From Vannielia litorea (lineage in GTDB: Bacteria; Pseudomonadota; Alphaproteobacteria; Rhodobacterales; Rhodobacteraceae): 64,000 nucleotides of DNA. This document shows, piece after piece, positions 1 to 8,032 of the stretch. Within the stretch, counting starts at the first letter, position 1. Every line of letters starts with the position of its first letter. A program made the translations under genes and the position numbers. The notes below the pieces were generated by a model. It worked only from the letters and a program-made list of their open reading frames with translations, had not been told where the DNA came from and did not search any database. The stretch is from positions 309,001-373,000 of the forward strand of contig NZ_JAHVJR010000003.1 of assembly GCF_019801175.1 (NCBI RefSeq), given 5' to 3'.

Positions 1-382
1 GGGCGGAGGCCTTGGGCGCGGCGGGGGCGGGTGCGCTGCCGAGGCCGCGCATGACGGCCATGTTGATCTCGATCAGCGGCACCACGTTGGCCTTGCGGCG
101 CAGCACCTTGGAGGAGTGCTGGGCGGTGAAGCGGGCGAGGTAGAAGATGCGGGCGCGCAGATCGGGGGTGAGGCCATTGTCATTGTCGGCCACGTCGGCG
201 GCGAGCGCCGTCCAGAGCTGGCGGTTTTCATGCACGGCATTGGCCAGCGCATTGAAGGTTCTGGAGCCTTTGAGGCGGGCGGTGACCCGGCTGAAGGCTG
301 CGTATTCGGTGCCGCGATGGGTGCGCAGCGGGGCCTGCTGGCCGGAGGAGTAGGCGCTTTGCGCCAGTTGTGCGGAGTTCAA
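1..382 (-). CDS. flaF: FlaF, flagellin-associated regulator (3' end cut by window edge)
   Basis: The frame opens with a TTG at 382 (NSAQLAQSAYSSGQQAPLRT follows) and stays open to base 1, giving 127 codons of a family that is usually about 120-130 residues, so only a little is missing. FlaF proteins of alphaproteobacteria help flagellin synthesis or secretion and, in Caulobacter, work against FlbT, which limits flagellin mRNA translation. The TTG start is chosen because AAGGA lies 7 nt upstream and no in-frame ATG or GTG is nearby. It follows the flagellin gene on the same strand, the usual fliC-flaF-flbT order, so flbT may lie just outside the window. A strong stem-loop separates it from fliC. 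Family call is firm; the exact start is less so. Confidence 0.8.
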   Translation of the reverse strand, partial: MNSAQLAQSAYSSGQQAPLRTHRGTEYAAFSRVTARLKGSRTFNALANAVHENRQLWTALAADVADNDNGLTPDLRARIFYLARFTAQHSSKVLRRKANVVPLIEINMAVMRGLGSAPAPAAPKASA

Positions 383-426
383 GGCTCTGTCCTTCCACGC
401 GAGGGAAACTTAGGTGAGGAGAGCGT

Positions 427-476
427 GGGCGGGGCGCCCCGGGCCGTTTTGGCCCGTTCCATTGGGCGCCCCGCCC
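427..476 (-). other. Large intercistronic stem-loop between fliC and flaF
   Basis: A perfect 13-bp inverted repeat, GGGCGGGGCGCCC (427-439) and GGGCGCCCCGCCC (464-476), encloses a second perfect 6-bp hairpin (CGGGCC 440-445, GGCCCG 451-456, loop GTTTT). No T-run follows it on the minus strand, so it is not a normal intrinsic terminator. Its place directly after the flagellin stop codon suggests a 3' stabiliser or processing barrier that lets flagellin mRNA accumulate above flaF mRNA. That role is inference. Confidence 0.6.
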
Positions 477-485
477 GTGGTCATG

Positions 486-2078
486 TTACCGGAACAGCGA
501 CAGGATCGACTGCGGCGCCTGGTTGGCGATGGAGAGCGACTGGACACCCAGCTGCTGCTGCACCTGAAGCGCCTGAAGGCGGGCCGAGGCGGCCTCCATA
601 TCGGCGTCCACGAGGCTGCCGATCCCGGCTGTCAGGCTATCGGTCAGGTTGGAGATGAACTCCGACTGTGTCTCGATCCGGCCTTCGACGGAACCGAAGT
701 TGGCAGCCGCCTCGATGGCGCTGTCGATGTAGGTTTCGATGTTGGCCAGAGCGGCCTCGACACCCTCATCGGTGGTCACGTCGATGTTGTCGACACCGGC
801 CAGGCCACCGGTGGCCTCACCATCGGCCAGACCGTTGACCTGAAGGGCCATTGCGGCACCGTCATTGTCCACCTGGAGGACCCACGAGCCGGTGGCGTCA
901 TCTTGGTATACGTTGGTCGAGATATCGGACAGGCCCGAGCCGTCGATCTGGATCTTCAGCCCCTTGACCACATCCTCGAAGGTTTCACCCTTGCCGGCGA
1001 TGTAATCGTAGTTGGTGCCGCCGATCGAGACGCGGTAGCCATCGCCCTCGCTGACGCCGGAGGTCGCCGAAAAGGTCACCTCGGAGGCGCGGGCCTGCAG
1101 GTTGGCCCCGGAGAAGCTGGCAGCGGCGGCCGTGGCTGCGACCCCTTCCACATCTGCAGAGAACTGCGTGGTGGCGGAGGTGGTATCGCCGTTGATCTCG
1201 ATGTCGTCGAAAGCGGAAGTCGAGGTGATGGTGATCACCGCGCCGGTCACCTCGGCCGAGATGTCATCGATGCCAGCAGCGTTGATGGCCGCGGTCAGAC
1301 CGGCGGACACATCGTTCAACGTGGTCGAATCCGCAGTGTAGGACACCGTGGTTCCATTGATCTGCAGGTTGAAGACATCACCGATCGACTGAGCGGTGCT
1401 GATGGTGATTTCCATCTCGTTCCCGGTGTTCGAGAAATCGCGGGTCGAGCTGTCATCGGCGTTCTGCCCGGCGCCGGCCTGCACCGTGACGTTGCCACCG
1501 GAGGCGGCGGCATCGGCGGCGGTCAGGGCCGCGCCACCAACGAGCGAGGCACCGGTGCCCATGACGCCGGCCTCATAGCTGAGGTCCTGGCGGGCAACGG
1601 TGATGTCGGAGGCCACAACGGAGCCGTCAGAGCTGCGGTCCAGCGAGGACAGCACGTTGACGTCTTCGGTACCCGACAGCAGGTTCAGCCCGTTGAACTG
1701 GGCCGCCCCCACGACCGAGGCGATCTGGTCGCTCAGCGCGGTGATGTCGGCCTGAAGCTTTTCGCGATCGACGTTCTCTTCCTGCGCGCCGACGATCTTT
1801 TCTTTCATCTGCACGAGCAGATCGGTGACGGTTTCGGCGCCGTTGCGGGCCACCGCGACGGTGCTTTCACCGAGAGACAGGCTCTCGGAGATGGCCTTGA
1901 AGCCGCGCACGTCGGATTCCATCACCTTCGAGATCGCCCAGATGGCAGAGTTGTCTCGGGCGGAGCCGACCGATTTTCCGGTCGAAATCTCGGCCTGCAC
2001 CTGCTCGAGGTTCATGTTGATACCGCGGAGCGTTTGCAGGGCCACCATCGAGCTGGTGTTGGTCAGAATACTGGACAT
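486..2078 (-). CDS. fliC: Flagellin (filament subunit)
   Basis: 530 residues. The N-terminal D0/D1 region (MSSILTNTSSMVALQTLRGI, then a conserved region through about residue 140 with the NGLNLL motif) and the C-terminal helix ending in SIANQAPQSILSLFR are those of alphaproteobacterial flagellins. They polymerise into the extracellular filament through the type III flagellar export apparatus. The middle (about residues 150-440) is a variable, Thr/Ala/Asp-rich surface domain, which makes the protein longer than the roughly 400-residue minimal flagellins. There is no cysteine, as usual for filament proteins. The gene heads a minus-strand unit followed by flaF, and a sigma-28-like promoter lies about 175 nt upstream of the ATG. 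Confidence 0.96.
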   Translation of the reverse strand: MSSILTNTSSMVALQTLRGINMNLEQVQAEISTGKSVGSARDNSAIWAISKVMESDVRGFKAISESLSLGESTVAVARNGAETVTDLLVQMKEKIVGAQEENVDREKLQADITALSDQIASVVGAAQFNGLNLLSGTEDVNVLSSLDRSSDGSVVASDITVARQDLSYEAGVMGTGASLVGGAALTAADAAASGGNVTVQAGAGQNADDSSTRDFSNTGNEMEITISTAQSIGDVFNLQINGTTVSYTADSTTLNDVSAGLTAAINAAGIDDISAEVTGAVITITSTSAFDDIEINGDTTSATTQFSADVEGVAATAAAASFSGANLQARASEVTFSATSGVSEGDGYRVSIGGTNYDYIAGKGETFEDVVKGLKIQIDGSGLSDISTNVYQDDATGSWVLQVDNDGAAMALQVNGLADGEATGGLAGVDNIDVTTDEGVEAALANIETYIDSAIEAAANFGSVEGRIETQSEFISNLTDSLTAGIGSLVDADMEAASARLQALQVQQQLGVQSLSIANQAPQSILSLFR

Positions 2079-2252
2079 GGTTCACTTGGTCCTTTCAGAT
2101 GGGCGCTTTGCGCCATTTCGGAAAGTCGCCCCGAGGGGCAACCGGATCCGGTTTCACCGTGTTGCGGACCATTGGCCGGGCCGCGCCACCCACGAAGGTG
2201 CGTGGGCGAACCTGCCTCAGTGAGCTTAATGGATTGCTAATACCTCCCCATT

Positions 2253-2279
2253 CCATCGGCCGAATTTCAGAACAGTTTG
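2253..2279 (-). promoter_or_regulatory. Sigma-28 (FliA)-like promoter of the flagellin gene
   Basis: Read on the minus strand, CAAACTGT (2279-2272) is followed after exactly 11 nt by GCCGATGG (2260-2253). The enterobacterial FliA consensus is TAAAGTTT-N11-GCCGATAA, so 5/8 and 6/8 positions match with ideal spacing. It would give a 5' UTR of about 165 nt before the flagellin ATG at 2078. Late flagellin genes are normally sigma-28 dependent. Transcription start not demonstrated. Confidence 0.6.
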
Positions 2280-2365
2280 TTTTGAATTGTCGCATTGCCC
2301 GCCGGTGGAATTAACGTCTGCCAATAGGGATGTGGCAGCGGAATATCGTGAATGGCGCGTCGGGC

Positions 2366-2719
2366 TCAGGCGCGCCGCTCGAAGCTGGATTTCGCCGGCC
2401 CCAGATCCTGCCGCTTGCCCTTGTCAGTATAAGTATCGAGATGCTCGGCGGCGCGCCGAGTCTCGCTGAGCCGCCGGGCAACGGCCCCCAGCCCGCGCTG
2501 GGCGGCATCAAGCAGCCGATCATTGCCGCGCGAGCTGACCGAGAGGGCCTCGAGCTGGGTACGGGTCAGCGTGTCGGCCTGGGCTTCGATCTCCTTCAGG
2601 AGGCTGTGCTTCTCTTCATAAAGCGCCTCCAGTCGGGTGAAGTCGCCCGCCTTCAGCGCCTCGCGTTCGGCCGCCATAAGGGCCTGCGCCCGCTCGAAAA
2701 GTTCAGTGTTTTCAGACAT
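2366..2719 (-). CDS. flgN: FlgN-like flagellar export chaperone
   Basis: 117 residues, almost entirely predicted alpha-helix and rich in Ala, Glu, Leu and Arg (MSENTELFERAQALMAAERE ... KHSLLKEIEAQADTLT). Size and the coiled 'LxxEKxxLLxEIE' core fit FlgN, the cytoplasmic chaperone that binds the hook-filament junction proteins FlgK and FlgL and delivers them to the export gate. The call rests on fold character and on position directly behind the flgJ-like gene, with which it overlaps by 8 nt (start 2719, upstream stop 2712), implying translational coupling. Primary-sequence conservation in this family is low, so another small flagellar helper is possible. Confidence 0.65.
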   Translation of the reverse strand: MSENTELFERAQALMAAEREALKAGDFTRLEALYEEKHSLLKEIEAQADTLTRTQLEALSVSSRGNDRLLDAAQRGLGAVARRLSETRRAAEHLDTYTDKGKRQDLGPAKSSFERRA

Positions 2720-2996
2720 TGTTTCGCGCCTTCAGACTTTCAAAGATATGTTCGGCGAGACCGATTCCGCCCTGCCGGGCCATCGACTTCGCCTGCTCCT
2801 GCCTCAGAAACGAGGCAAACCCATCCTCCCCGACACCGCCGCCGAACGACTCGCGGGACTCGCCGAGACCGGCCTGCGCCAGCATCTCCGAAAGAAAGCT
2901 GGCCTCCAGTTCAACCGACAACCTGCGCAGCTGCGCCTCGCGTTCCGCCAAGGCGGGACTCGGGGCAGGCGGGGCAATCGGTGGAATCGGCGGCAT
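2712..2996 (-). CDS. flgJ: Rod-binding protein, FlgJ N-terminal domain type (CheL-like)
   Basis: 94 residues. After a Pro-rich start (MPPIPPIAPPAPSPALAERE) comes the rod-binding core LEASFLSEMLAQAGLGESRE and a C-terminal SMARQGGIGLAEHIFESLKA, which match the N-terminal half of FlgJ. The muramidase domain of enterobacterial FlgJ is absent, as normal in alphaproteobacteria, where the short form caps rod assembly in the periplasm. The ATG at 2996 is preferred over in-frame ATGs at 3032 and 3071 because AAAGGG lies just upstream and the longer forms run into the divergent fliK region. Its stop overlaps the flgN-like start. Confidence 0.75.
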   Translation of the reverse strand: MPPIPPIAPPAPSPALAEREAQLRRLSVELEASFLSEMLAQAGLGESRESFGGGVGEDGFASFLRQEQAKSMARQGGIGLAEHIFESLKARNNV

Positions 2997-3069
2997 GGTG
3001 GCCCTTTTCGAATTACGGCGATTTTGAGGCATTAGGACAGAAAGCGGTAAAGGATCGGTAACCAAAGCC

Positions 3070-4647
3070 ATGCAATCTGCACCGGACTTCCAGAAGGATC
3101 AGGTTGACCAGAAGGATCGGTTGGAAATGCAGAATGCGATGTTGTCGGAATTGGCGATCTTTGCGGTGACCCCCGGCGCAATGGCCGGGCGCGGTGCGGT
3201 GCCCGCGGGGCAGGGCGGCAAGGCGGTAGACGCCGGGCCTGACTGGGCGGCGGTGCTGACGACACTGGAGGCCGAGGGCGTAGGGGAGGAGGCCGCCGAC
3301 GCGGTTGCCGGGATCGTGGCGGCGGTTGGCGATGCGCAAGAGCATGCGGGCGAAGGGGGAGTTCTGGCGGAGGACGTGGAACTCGCCGCGGAGGACACGG
3401 AGGGGCGAGTCGCGGCTGGCGAGGTGAGCGATATTGCCGCGGTCGATTCGGAGGCTGAAGTCGTGGCTGGCCGTGCGGAGGCTGATGGACCCGCGCAGGC
3501 GCGCGCGAGTGAGGCTCCCTCTTCACTGATCGAGCGGATCATTGGGGCGGTCGAGGGCCGCAAGGCTGTGGAGACCTCGGCCCCGCGCCCGCCGCAGGGG
3601 ACGGTGATCGGACGGTCAGAAGTGATACGCGCACCGGGAGAGCATTGGGTGACACCAGCGCGGGGCGATTTGCTTACGGGGGTCGGTCGCGCGGAGGCGC
3701 CTGCAGCTGCGTCGGCTTCGCCAGTTGCCGGCAGGTCGGTGGAGATGAGCGGGCCGGCGGTTGATGTGGCAAAGGTTTCGCCGGAGGTGGCGAGGCGCAC
3801 CGCCGTGGACCCGCAGCGAGTCCTTGAAGCGCCTTCTGGAGACGAGGTGGTTTCGGTCGAGGATCGAAAGATTGTCACAGGGGCGGCGTCGATGCTGGCT
3901 CCCGTGTCGGCTGCTGAACCGGCGCACAGAGCTATGGTGCCGCCGATCATTTCGCCCGGAGGGGCCAGGGAAGCGCGTGTGTTGCCAGAACAGGCGGCGC
4001 AATCCGGGCCGGTCCCGGAGGCGCTCCGGCGAAGTGAGTTGCCTCCCAAGCTGGAGGTCCGTCGGGCGGACGTGGCGCGCGCAACAGTTGCGCCCGCAGC
4101 GCCAGTGGCGGTCGTTGAGCCAATCCCTGTAACGGTGCAGCCTGTTGCGGTGGATGCGCTACCGCTGGTGCAGGATGTGCGGGCCTCAGCTGCGCCAACC
4201 GGGATGCCTGCCGCGCCGGTGCCACAGCCCGCTGCCGCCACCGCGCAGGCGGTCGCGATGCAGATTGCCGAGATTTCCCGCCCGCTGCCCGATGGGTCGA
4301 TTGAGCTGAGCCTCCAGCCGGAGGAGTTGGGTCGGCTGAAGCTCTCGTTCAGCGGGGGCGAGGCGGGGCTGCATGTTGTTGTCGCTGCCGAGCGCCCCGA
4401 AACGCTGGAGATGATGCGCCGCCATATCGACCTTCTGGCGCAGGAAATGCGGAGGCTCGGCCATGAGGGCGCGCAGTTCAGCTTTGCCGGTGGCGAGGGC
4501 AGCTTTGGCCAGCAGATGCAGGGCGAGAGCCAATCGGGCGAGCGGGTCGGCTGGGCCGATGACATGGCTCGCCCCGCCGCCCCTACCACGACACCTGCGG
4601 CGCAGGCGCTCGGCCTCGGCCAGGCCGGCCTCGACCTGCGGCTTTGA
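3070..4647 (+). CDS. fliK: Flagellar hook-length control protein FliK
   Basis: 525 residues. The first 390 or so are low-complexity Ala/Val/Glu/Pro sequence typical of the FliK ruler region. Residues about 395-490 carry the Flg_hook domain: PLPDGSIELSLQPEELGRLK, then a Val/Ala-rich strand and ETLEMMRRHIDLLAQEMRRL. FliK measures hook length and switches export specificity at FlhB from hook to filament proteins. The gene diverges from the flgJ-like gene and is followed after 12 nt by flgD, its natural partner. The start is uncertain: in-frame ATGs at 3070 and 3127 both lack a strong Shine-Dalgarno. The N-terminal half is poorly conserved, so identity rests on the C-terminus and context. Confidence 0.85.
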   Translation: MQSAPDFQKDQVDQKDRLEMQNAMLSELAIFAVTPGAMAGRGAVPAGQGGKAVDAGPDWAAVLTTLEAEGVGEEAADAVAGIVAAVGDAQEHAGEGGVLAEDVELAAEDTEGRVAAGEVSDIAAVDSEAEVVAGRAEADGPAQARASEAPSSLIERIIGAVEGRKAVETSAPRPPQGTVIGRSEVIRAPGEHWVTPARGDLLTGVGRAEAPAAASASPVAGRSVEMSGPAVDVAKVSPEVARRTAVDPQRVLEAPSGDEVVSVEDRKIVTGAASMLAPVSAAEPAHRAMVPPIISPGGAREARVLPEQAAQSGPVPEALRRSELPPKLEVRRADVARATVAPAAPVAVVEPIPVTVQPVAVDALPLVQDVRASAAPTGMPAAPVPQPAAATAQAVAMQIAEISRPLPDGSIELSLQPEELGRLKLSFSGGEAGLHVVVAAERPETLEMMRRHIDLLAQEMRRLGHEGAQFSFAGGEGSFGQQMQGESQSGERVGWADDMARPAAPTTTPAAQALGLGQAGLDLRL

Positions 4648-4659
4648 GAGGACAGATAG

Positions 4660-5406
4660 ATGGAAACCACATCCGCCACAACACCGACCCTGAGCTCGGG
4701 CAGCAGCGCTCAGGCCAGCCAGACCTACATCAACTCGGATTTCGAGACTTTCCTGAAGATGATGACGACCCAGTTGCAAAATCAGGACCCGCTGAACCCG
4801 CTCGACAGCGCGGATTTTGCGGTGCAACTGGCGACCTTCTCGAACGTCGAACAGCAGGTCCGCACGAACGTTCTTCTGGAACAGCTCGGCGCGCAGATGG
4901 GCCTGACCGGCATGTCGGACCTTGCGAATTTCGTGGGGATGGAAACCCGGGTCGCAGCGCCTGCGCTCTTCACCGGCCAGCCGGTTGAAATGACGCTGGA
5001 TGTCGCGAAAGGCACCGACACGGGCGTGCTAGTGGTGCGGGACGAGTTCGGCATCGAACGGCAGCGCCTGATGATCGACACCACGGCCCCCTACCATGTG
5101 TGGCAGGGGACGGATGACAGCGGCGCACCCTTTGCCGATGGGATCTACAGCTTCACGGTCGAGAGCTATCAGAACGGCGAGCTGATCGGCGCGTCGGAGG
5201 CGCAGGTCTATGCGCGGGTCGAGGAGGCGCGACTGGAAAATGGCGAGACGGTCCTGCTGCTGAACAGCGGCGCGACGGTGCCTGCCTCCAGCGTAACGGC
5301 GCTGCGGTTTCCGGTGGTTTACGAGCAGAGTTCCGATGCTGGCGGAGAGGAGGGGGCCGCGGCGGCAATGGCACGGCGGCAGTATTCCAGCGGGACGATC
5401 TGGTAG
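4660..5406 (+). CDS. flgD: Flagellar hook assembly scaffold FlgD
   Basis: 248 residues. The N-terminal signature is clear: NSDFETFLKMMTTQLQNQDP followed by LNPLDSADFAVQLATFSNVE is the canonical FlgD export/assembly motif. The rest is a beta-rich region with a FLG_D-like repeat (YHVWQGTDDSGAPFADGIYS). FlgD caps the growing hook and allows FlgE subunits to assemble, then leaves when the hook is complete. It is downstream of fliK with 12 nt between them, and GAGAGGACAGATAG provides a ribosome site. It is the last recognisable flagellar gene in the window. Confidence 0.95.
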   Translation: METTSATTPTLSSGSSAQASQTYINSDFETFLKMMTTQLQNQDPLNPLDSADFAVQLATFSNVEQQVRTNVLLEQLGAQMGLTGMSDLANFVGMETRVAAPALFTGQPVEMTLDVAKGTDTGVLVVRDEFGIERQRLMIDTTAPYHVWQGTDDSGAPFADGIYSFTVESYQNGELIGASEAQVYARVEEARLENGETVLLLNSGATVPASSVTALRFPVVYEQSSDAGGEEGAAAAMARRQYSSGTIW

Positions 5407-5484
5407 AGGCTTCGGCGTGGGGTTACGGCGAGCGGCGCGAGCCTGAGCTCCACCCATTCGAACATAGTGAGGCTGCACGGATGA

Positions 5485-5615
5485 CCGAGCGAAGCGAGGC
5501 ACCGAGAAAGACCGAGCGGAGCGAGGCCACCGGGCGCCCGCCGAGCGCAGCGAGGCATTGAACCAGCAAGCCGAGCGCAGCGAGGCATTGAAGCAGAAAC
5601 CGAGCGGAGCGAGGC
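5485..5615. repeat. Array of five 16-bp repeats with about 29-bp period
   Basis: CCGAGCGNAGCGAGGC occurs at 5485-5500, 5512-5527, 5541-5556, 5571-5586 and 5600-5615, with only the eighth base varying (A, G, C, C, G). Start-to-start distances are 27, 29, 30 and 29. Intervening segments are partly alike (ATTGAACCAGCAAG and ATTGAAGCAGAAA). The array fills the gap between the convergent flgD and ubiB genes. No gene is visible in this gap. Confidence 0.85.
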
Positions 5616-5655
5616 CTGTTAAGCGCCAGACCGGCGGAAGCCCGGGTTGGCGGGG

Positions 5656-7188
5656 TCAGAACCCGTCGAGCAGGGCGACGACGGCGAGGGCGGTGGCGGC
5701 GCCAAGGGCGGCCCATGTGAGGCGGCGCCAGAGCGGGTTGCCCGCGGGGCGCGGCGGAGGGGGCGTGGCCTGGCCGATCAGGGCGCGCTCCAGCAGGGCA
5801 GGCAGGCGTGGGCCGAAGCGGATGGCCACGCGGGCGGTTTCCTTCAGATCGTGCAGCAGCGCGGCGGGGCCAACATTGCGCTTGACGTAATCTTCCACCA
5901 CCGGGCGGGCGGCCTGCCAGATGTTGATGTTTGGGTGCAGCGAACGGGCCACGCCCTCGACCACCACCATCGTCCGCTGGAGCAGGATCAGCTCGGTGCG
6001 GGTTTCCATCCCGAAGCGCTCGGTCACCTCGAAGAGATAGGAGAGCAGCCGGGCCATCGAGATATGGGTCGCATCCATGCCGAAGATCGGCTCGCCCACG
6101 GCCCGCAGCGCCCGCGCGAACTCGTCCACATCGCGGTCGGCTGGCACGTAGCCTGCCTCGAAATGCACCTCGGCCACGCGTTTGTAGTCCTTGCGGATGA
6201 AACCCATCAGGATCTCGGCATAGACCCGGCGGGTATACTCGTCGATCCGGCCCATGATGCCGAAATCGAGCGCGATAATCTCGCCGCCGGGCGCGACCTT
6301 GAGGTTGCCCTGATGCATGTCGGCGTGAAACAGGCCGTCGCGCAGGGCGTGGCGCAGGAAGAGCGAGAGCACGCGCTCGCCCAAGGCCACGCGGTCATGC
6401 CCCGCCGCGTCGATCGCGGCGAGGTCGTTCAGCGGGATGCCCTCGGCCCATTCCAGCGTCATGACGTGGCGGGCGGAGAGCGGCCAGAACGGACGGGGCA
6501 CGATGAAGCCCTCGTCGCCCTCGGTGTTCTCGGCAAATTCGGAGGCGGCGGAGGTCTCGAGCCGCATGTCGAGCTCGCCCGCCACGACGCCCTCGAAATG
6601 CGCGATCACGTCGCGCGGCCGGAGGCGGCGGGAGGCGGGGGAGAGGGCTTCGATCATAGAGGCGGCGAAATAGAAGGCGTCGATGTCGCGGGAGAAGGCG
6701 CGCTCGATGCCGGGGCGCAGCACCTTGACGGCAACCTCGCGGCCATCCTCGACCCGCTTGGCCTTGTGCACCTGCGCGATGGAGGCGGCGGCGACCGGCT
6801 CGGAGAAGTCGGAGAACATCGCCTCGACCGGCTGGCCCAACTCGGCCTCGACCACGCGCATGGCGTCGGCACGGGGGAAGGGGGGCAGCTTGTCTTGCAG
6901 GACCATGAGCTGTTGGGCCAGCTCGGGGCCGACCACATCGGGCCGGGTCGAGAGGATCTGGCCGAACTTGATGTAGGCCGGGCCGAGGGCGGTGAGCGCG
7001 CGGGTCACCGGCGGCTGGGCCGGGTCGCCCTTGTGGCCGAGCCATTTGAACGGCCAGCCCAGCACGCGGGCGGCCACGCGGAGGGGCCGGGGCGCATCCA
7101 TCGCCTCGAGCGCCACGCCCATGGCGCCAGTGCGCTCGAAGGTCGCGCCGGTGCGGATGAGGCGCCAGATGTTATGCGGCCCGCGCAT
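5656..7188 (-). CDS. ubiB: UbiB, ubiquinone biosynthesis kinase-like protein
   Basis: 510 residues of the ABC1/ADCK/UbiB atypical kinase family needed for ubiquinone synthesis. Visible landmarks in order are the KxGQ segment (YIKFGQILSTRPD, about residue 70-83), the Ala-rich loop AAASIAQVHKA, the strand VAVKVLRPG with the conserved Lys, the catalytic-loop equivalent DMHQGNLKV and the metal-binding DFGIMG. The C-terminus carries a transmembrane helix (WAALGAATALAVVALL) expected for inner-membrane anchoring. It lies 6 nt after ubiE on the same strand, the usual alphaproteobacterial ubiE-ubiB pair. ATG start at 7188. Confidence 0.95.
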   Translation of the reverse strand: MRGPHNIWRLIRTGATFERTGAMGVALEAMDAPRPLRVAARVLGWPFKWLGHKGDPAQPPVTRALTALGPAYIKFGQILSTRPDVVGPELAQQLMVLQDKLPPFPRADAMRVVEAELGQPVEAMFSDFSEPVAAASIAQVHKAKRVEDGREVAVKVLRPGIERAFSRDIDAFYFAASMIEALSPASRRLRPRDVIAHFEGVVAGELDMRLETSAASEFAENTEGDEGFIVPRPFWPLSARHVMTLEWAEGIPLNDLAAIDAAGHDRVALGERVLSLFLRHALRDGLFHADMHQGNLKVAPGGEIIALDFGIMGRIDEYTRRVYAEILMGFIRKDYKRVAEVHFEAGYVPADRDVDEFARALRAVGEPIFGMDATHISMARLLSYLFEVTERFGMETRTELILLQRTMVVVEGVARSLHPNINIWQAARPVVEDYVKRNVGPAALLHDLKETARVAIRFGPRLPALLERALIGQATPPPPRPAGNPLWRRLTWAALGAATALAVVALLDGF

Positions 7189-7194
7189 CGCCCC

Positions 7195-7947
7195 TCAGAG
7201 CTTCCAGCCGGAGTGCAGGGCGGCGACGCCCATCGTCAGGTTGCGATACTTCACCTGCTCGAAGCCGGCGGTGCGGATCATCGAGGCGAACTCCTCCTGC
7301 GGCGGGAACTTGCGGATCGACTCCACGAGATACTGGTAGCTGTCGCGGTCGCCCGTTACCAGCTTGCCCATGCCAGGGATGACGTTGAAGGAATAGGCGT
7401 CATAGGCCTTTTGCATCAACGGGTTGGGGAGTTGCGAGAACTCCAGCACCATGAGCCGCCCGCCGGGGCGGAGCACACGGAATGCCTCGGAGAGTGCATC
7501 GGGGATGCGGGTCACGTTCCGGATGCCGAAGGAGATGGTGTAGGTGTCGAAGCTGTTGCTCTCGAAGGGCAGGGCCATCGCATCGCCCACCACCCAGTCG
7601 AGTTTCTCGGCCAGATCGGCGGCTTCGGCGCGTTTGCGGCCCTCGACCAGCATGGCCTCGGTCATGTCGCAGACGGTGGCGGTTGCCCCCTCGCCCGCGC
7701 GCCCGAGATAGCGAAAGGCGACGTCGCCGGTGCCGCCGGCCACATCGAGCAGGCGCGTGCCGGGGCGAGGGGCCAGCCAATCCATCATCGCGTCCTTCCA
7801 AAGCCGGTGGATGCCGCCGCTCATCAGGTCGTTCATGATGTCATACTTGCTGGCCACGGAGGAGAAGACCCCGTGCACCTTGCCGGCCTTCTCGGCCTCG
7901 GGCACCTCGGTGAAGCCGAAATGCGTGGTTTTTCCGTCGTCTGCCAT
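7195..7947 (-). CDS. ubiE: UbiE, demethylmenaquinone/2-methoxy-6-polyprenylbenzoquinol C-methyltransferase
   Basis: 250 residues. SAM-dependent methyltransferase of ubiquinone synthesis that adds the C-methyl group of the quinone ring. Motif I is LDVAGGTGDVAF (about residues 70-81), and family blocks SVASKYDIMNDLMSGGIHRL, TISFGIRNVT and GRLMVLEFSQL are present. An in-frame ATG exists 39 nt further upstream, but the start at 7947 (MADDGKTTHFGF) agrees with the usual N-terminus of the family. It is followed by ubiB and diverges from a membrane-protein gene starting at 8033, so the roughly 85-bp gap between them must hold both promoters. Confidence 0.95.
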   Translation of the reverse strand: MADDGKTTHFGFTEVPEAEKAGKVHGVFSSVASKYDIMNDLMSGGIHRLWKDAMMDWLAPRPGTRLLDVAGGTGDVAFRYLGRAGEGATATVCDMTEAMLVEGRKRAEAADLAEKLDWVVGDAMALPFESNSFDTYTISFGIRNVTRIPDALSEAFRVLRPGGRLMVLEFSQLPNPLMQKAYDAYSFNVIPGMGKLVTGDRDSYQYLVESIRKFPPQEEFASMIRTAGFEQVKYRNLTMGVAALHSGWKL

Positions 7948-8032
7948 GGGCTTGCCCAACTTTGTTCGCAAACCGGATATAGGCAATTTCCACCGGATAC
8001 AAACGCGCCAGATGCGCGCAGGAGGGCGAGGA

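Noticed and set aside
5485..5615. CRISPR array
   Set aside because: Repeat unit (16 bp) and spacers (11-14 bp) are too short, spacers resemble one another, and no cas gene is present.
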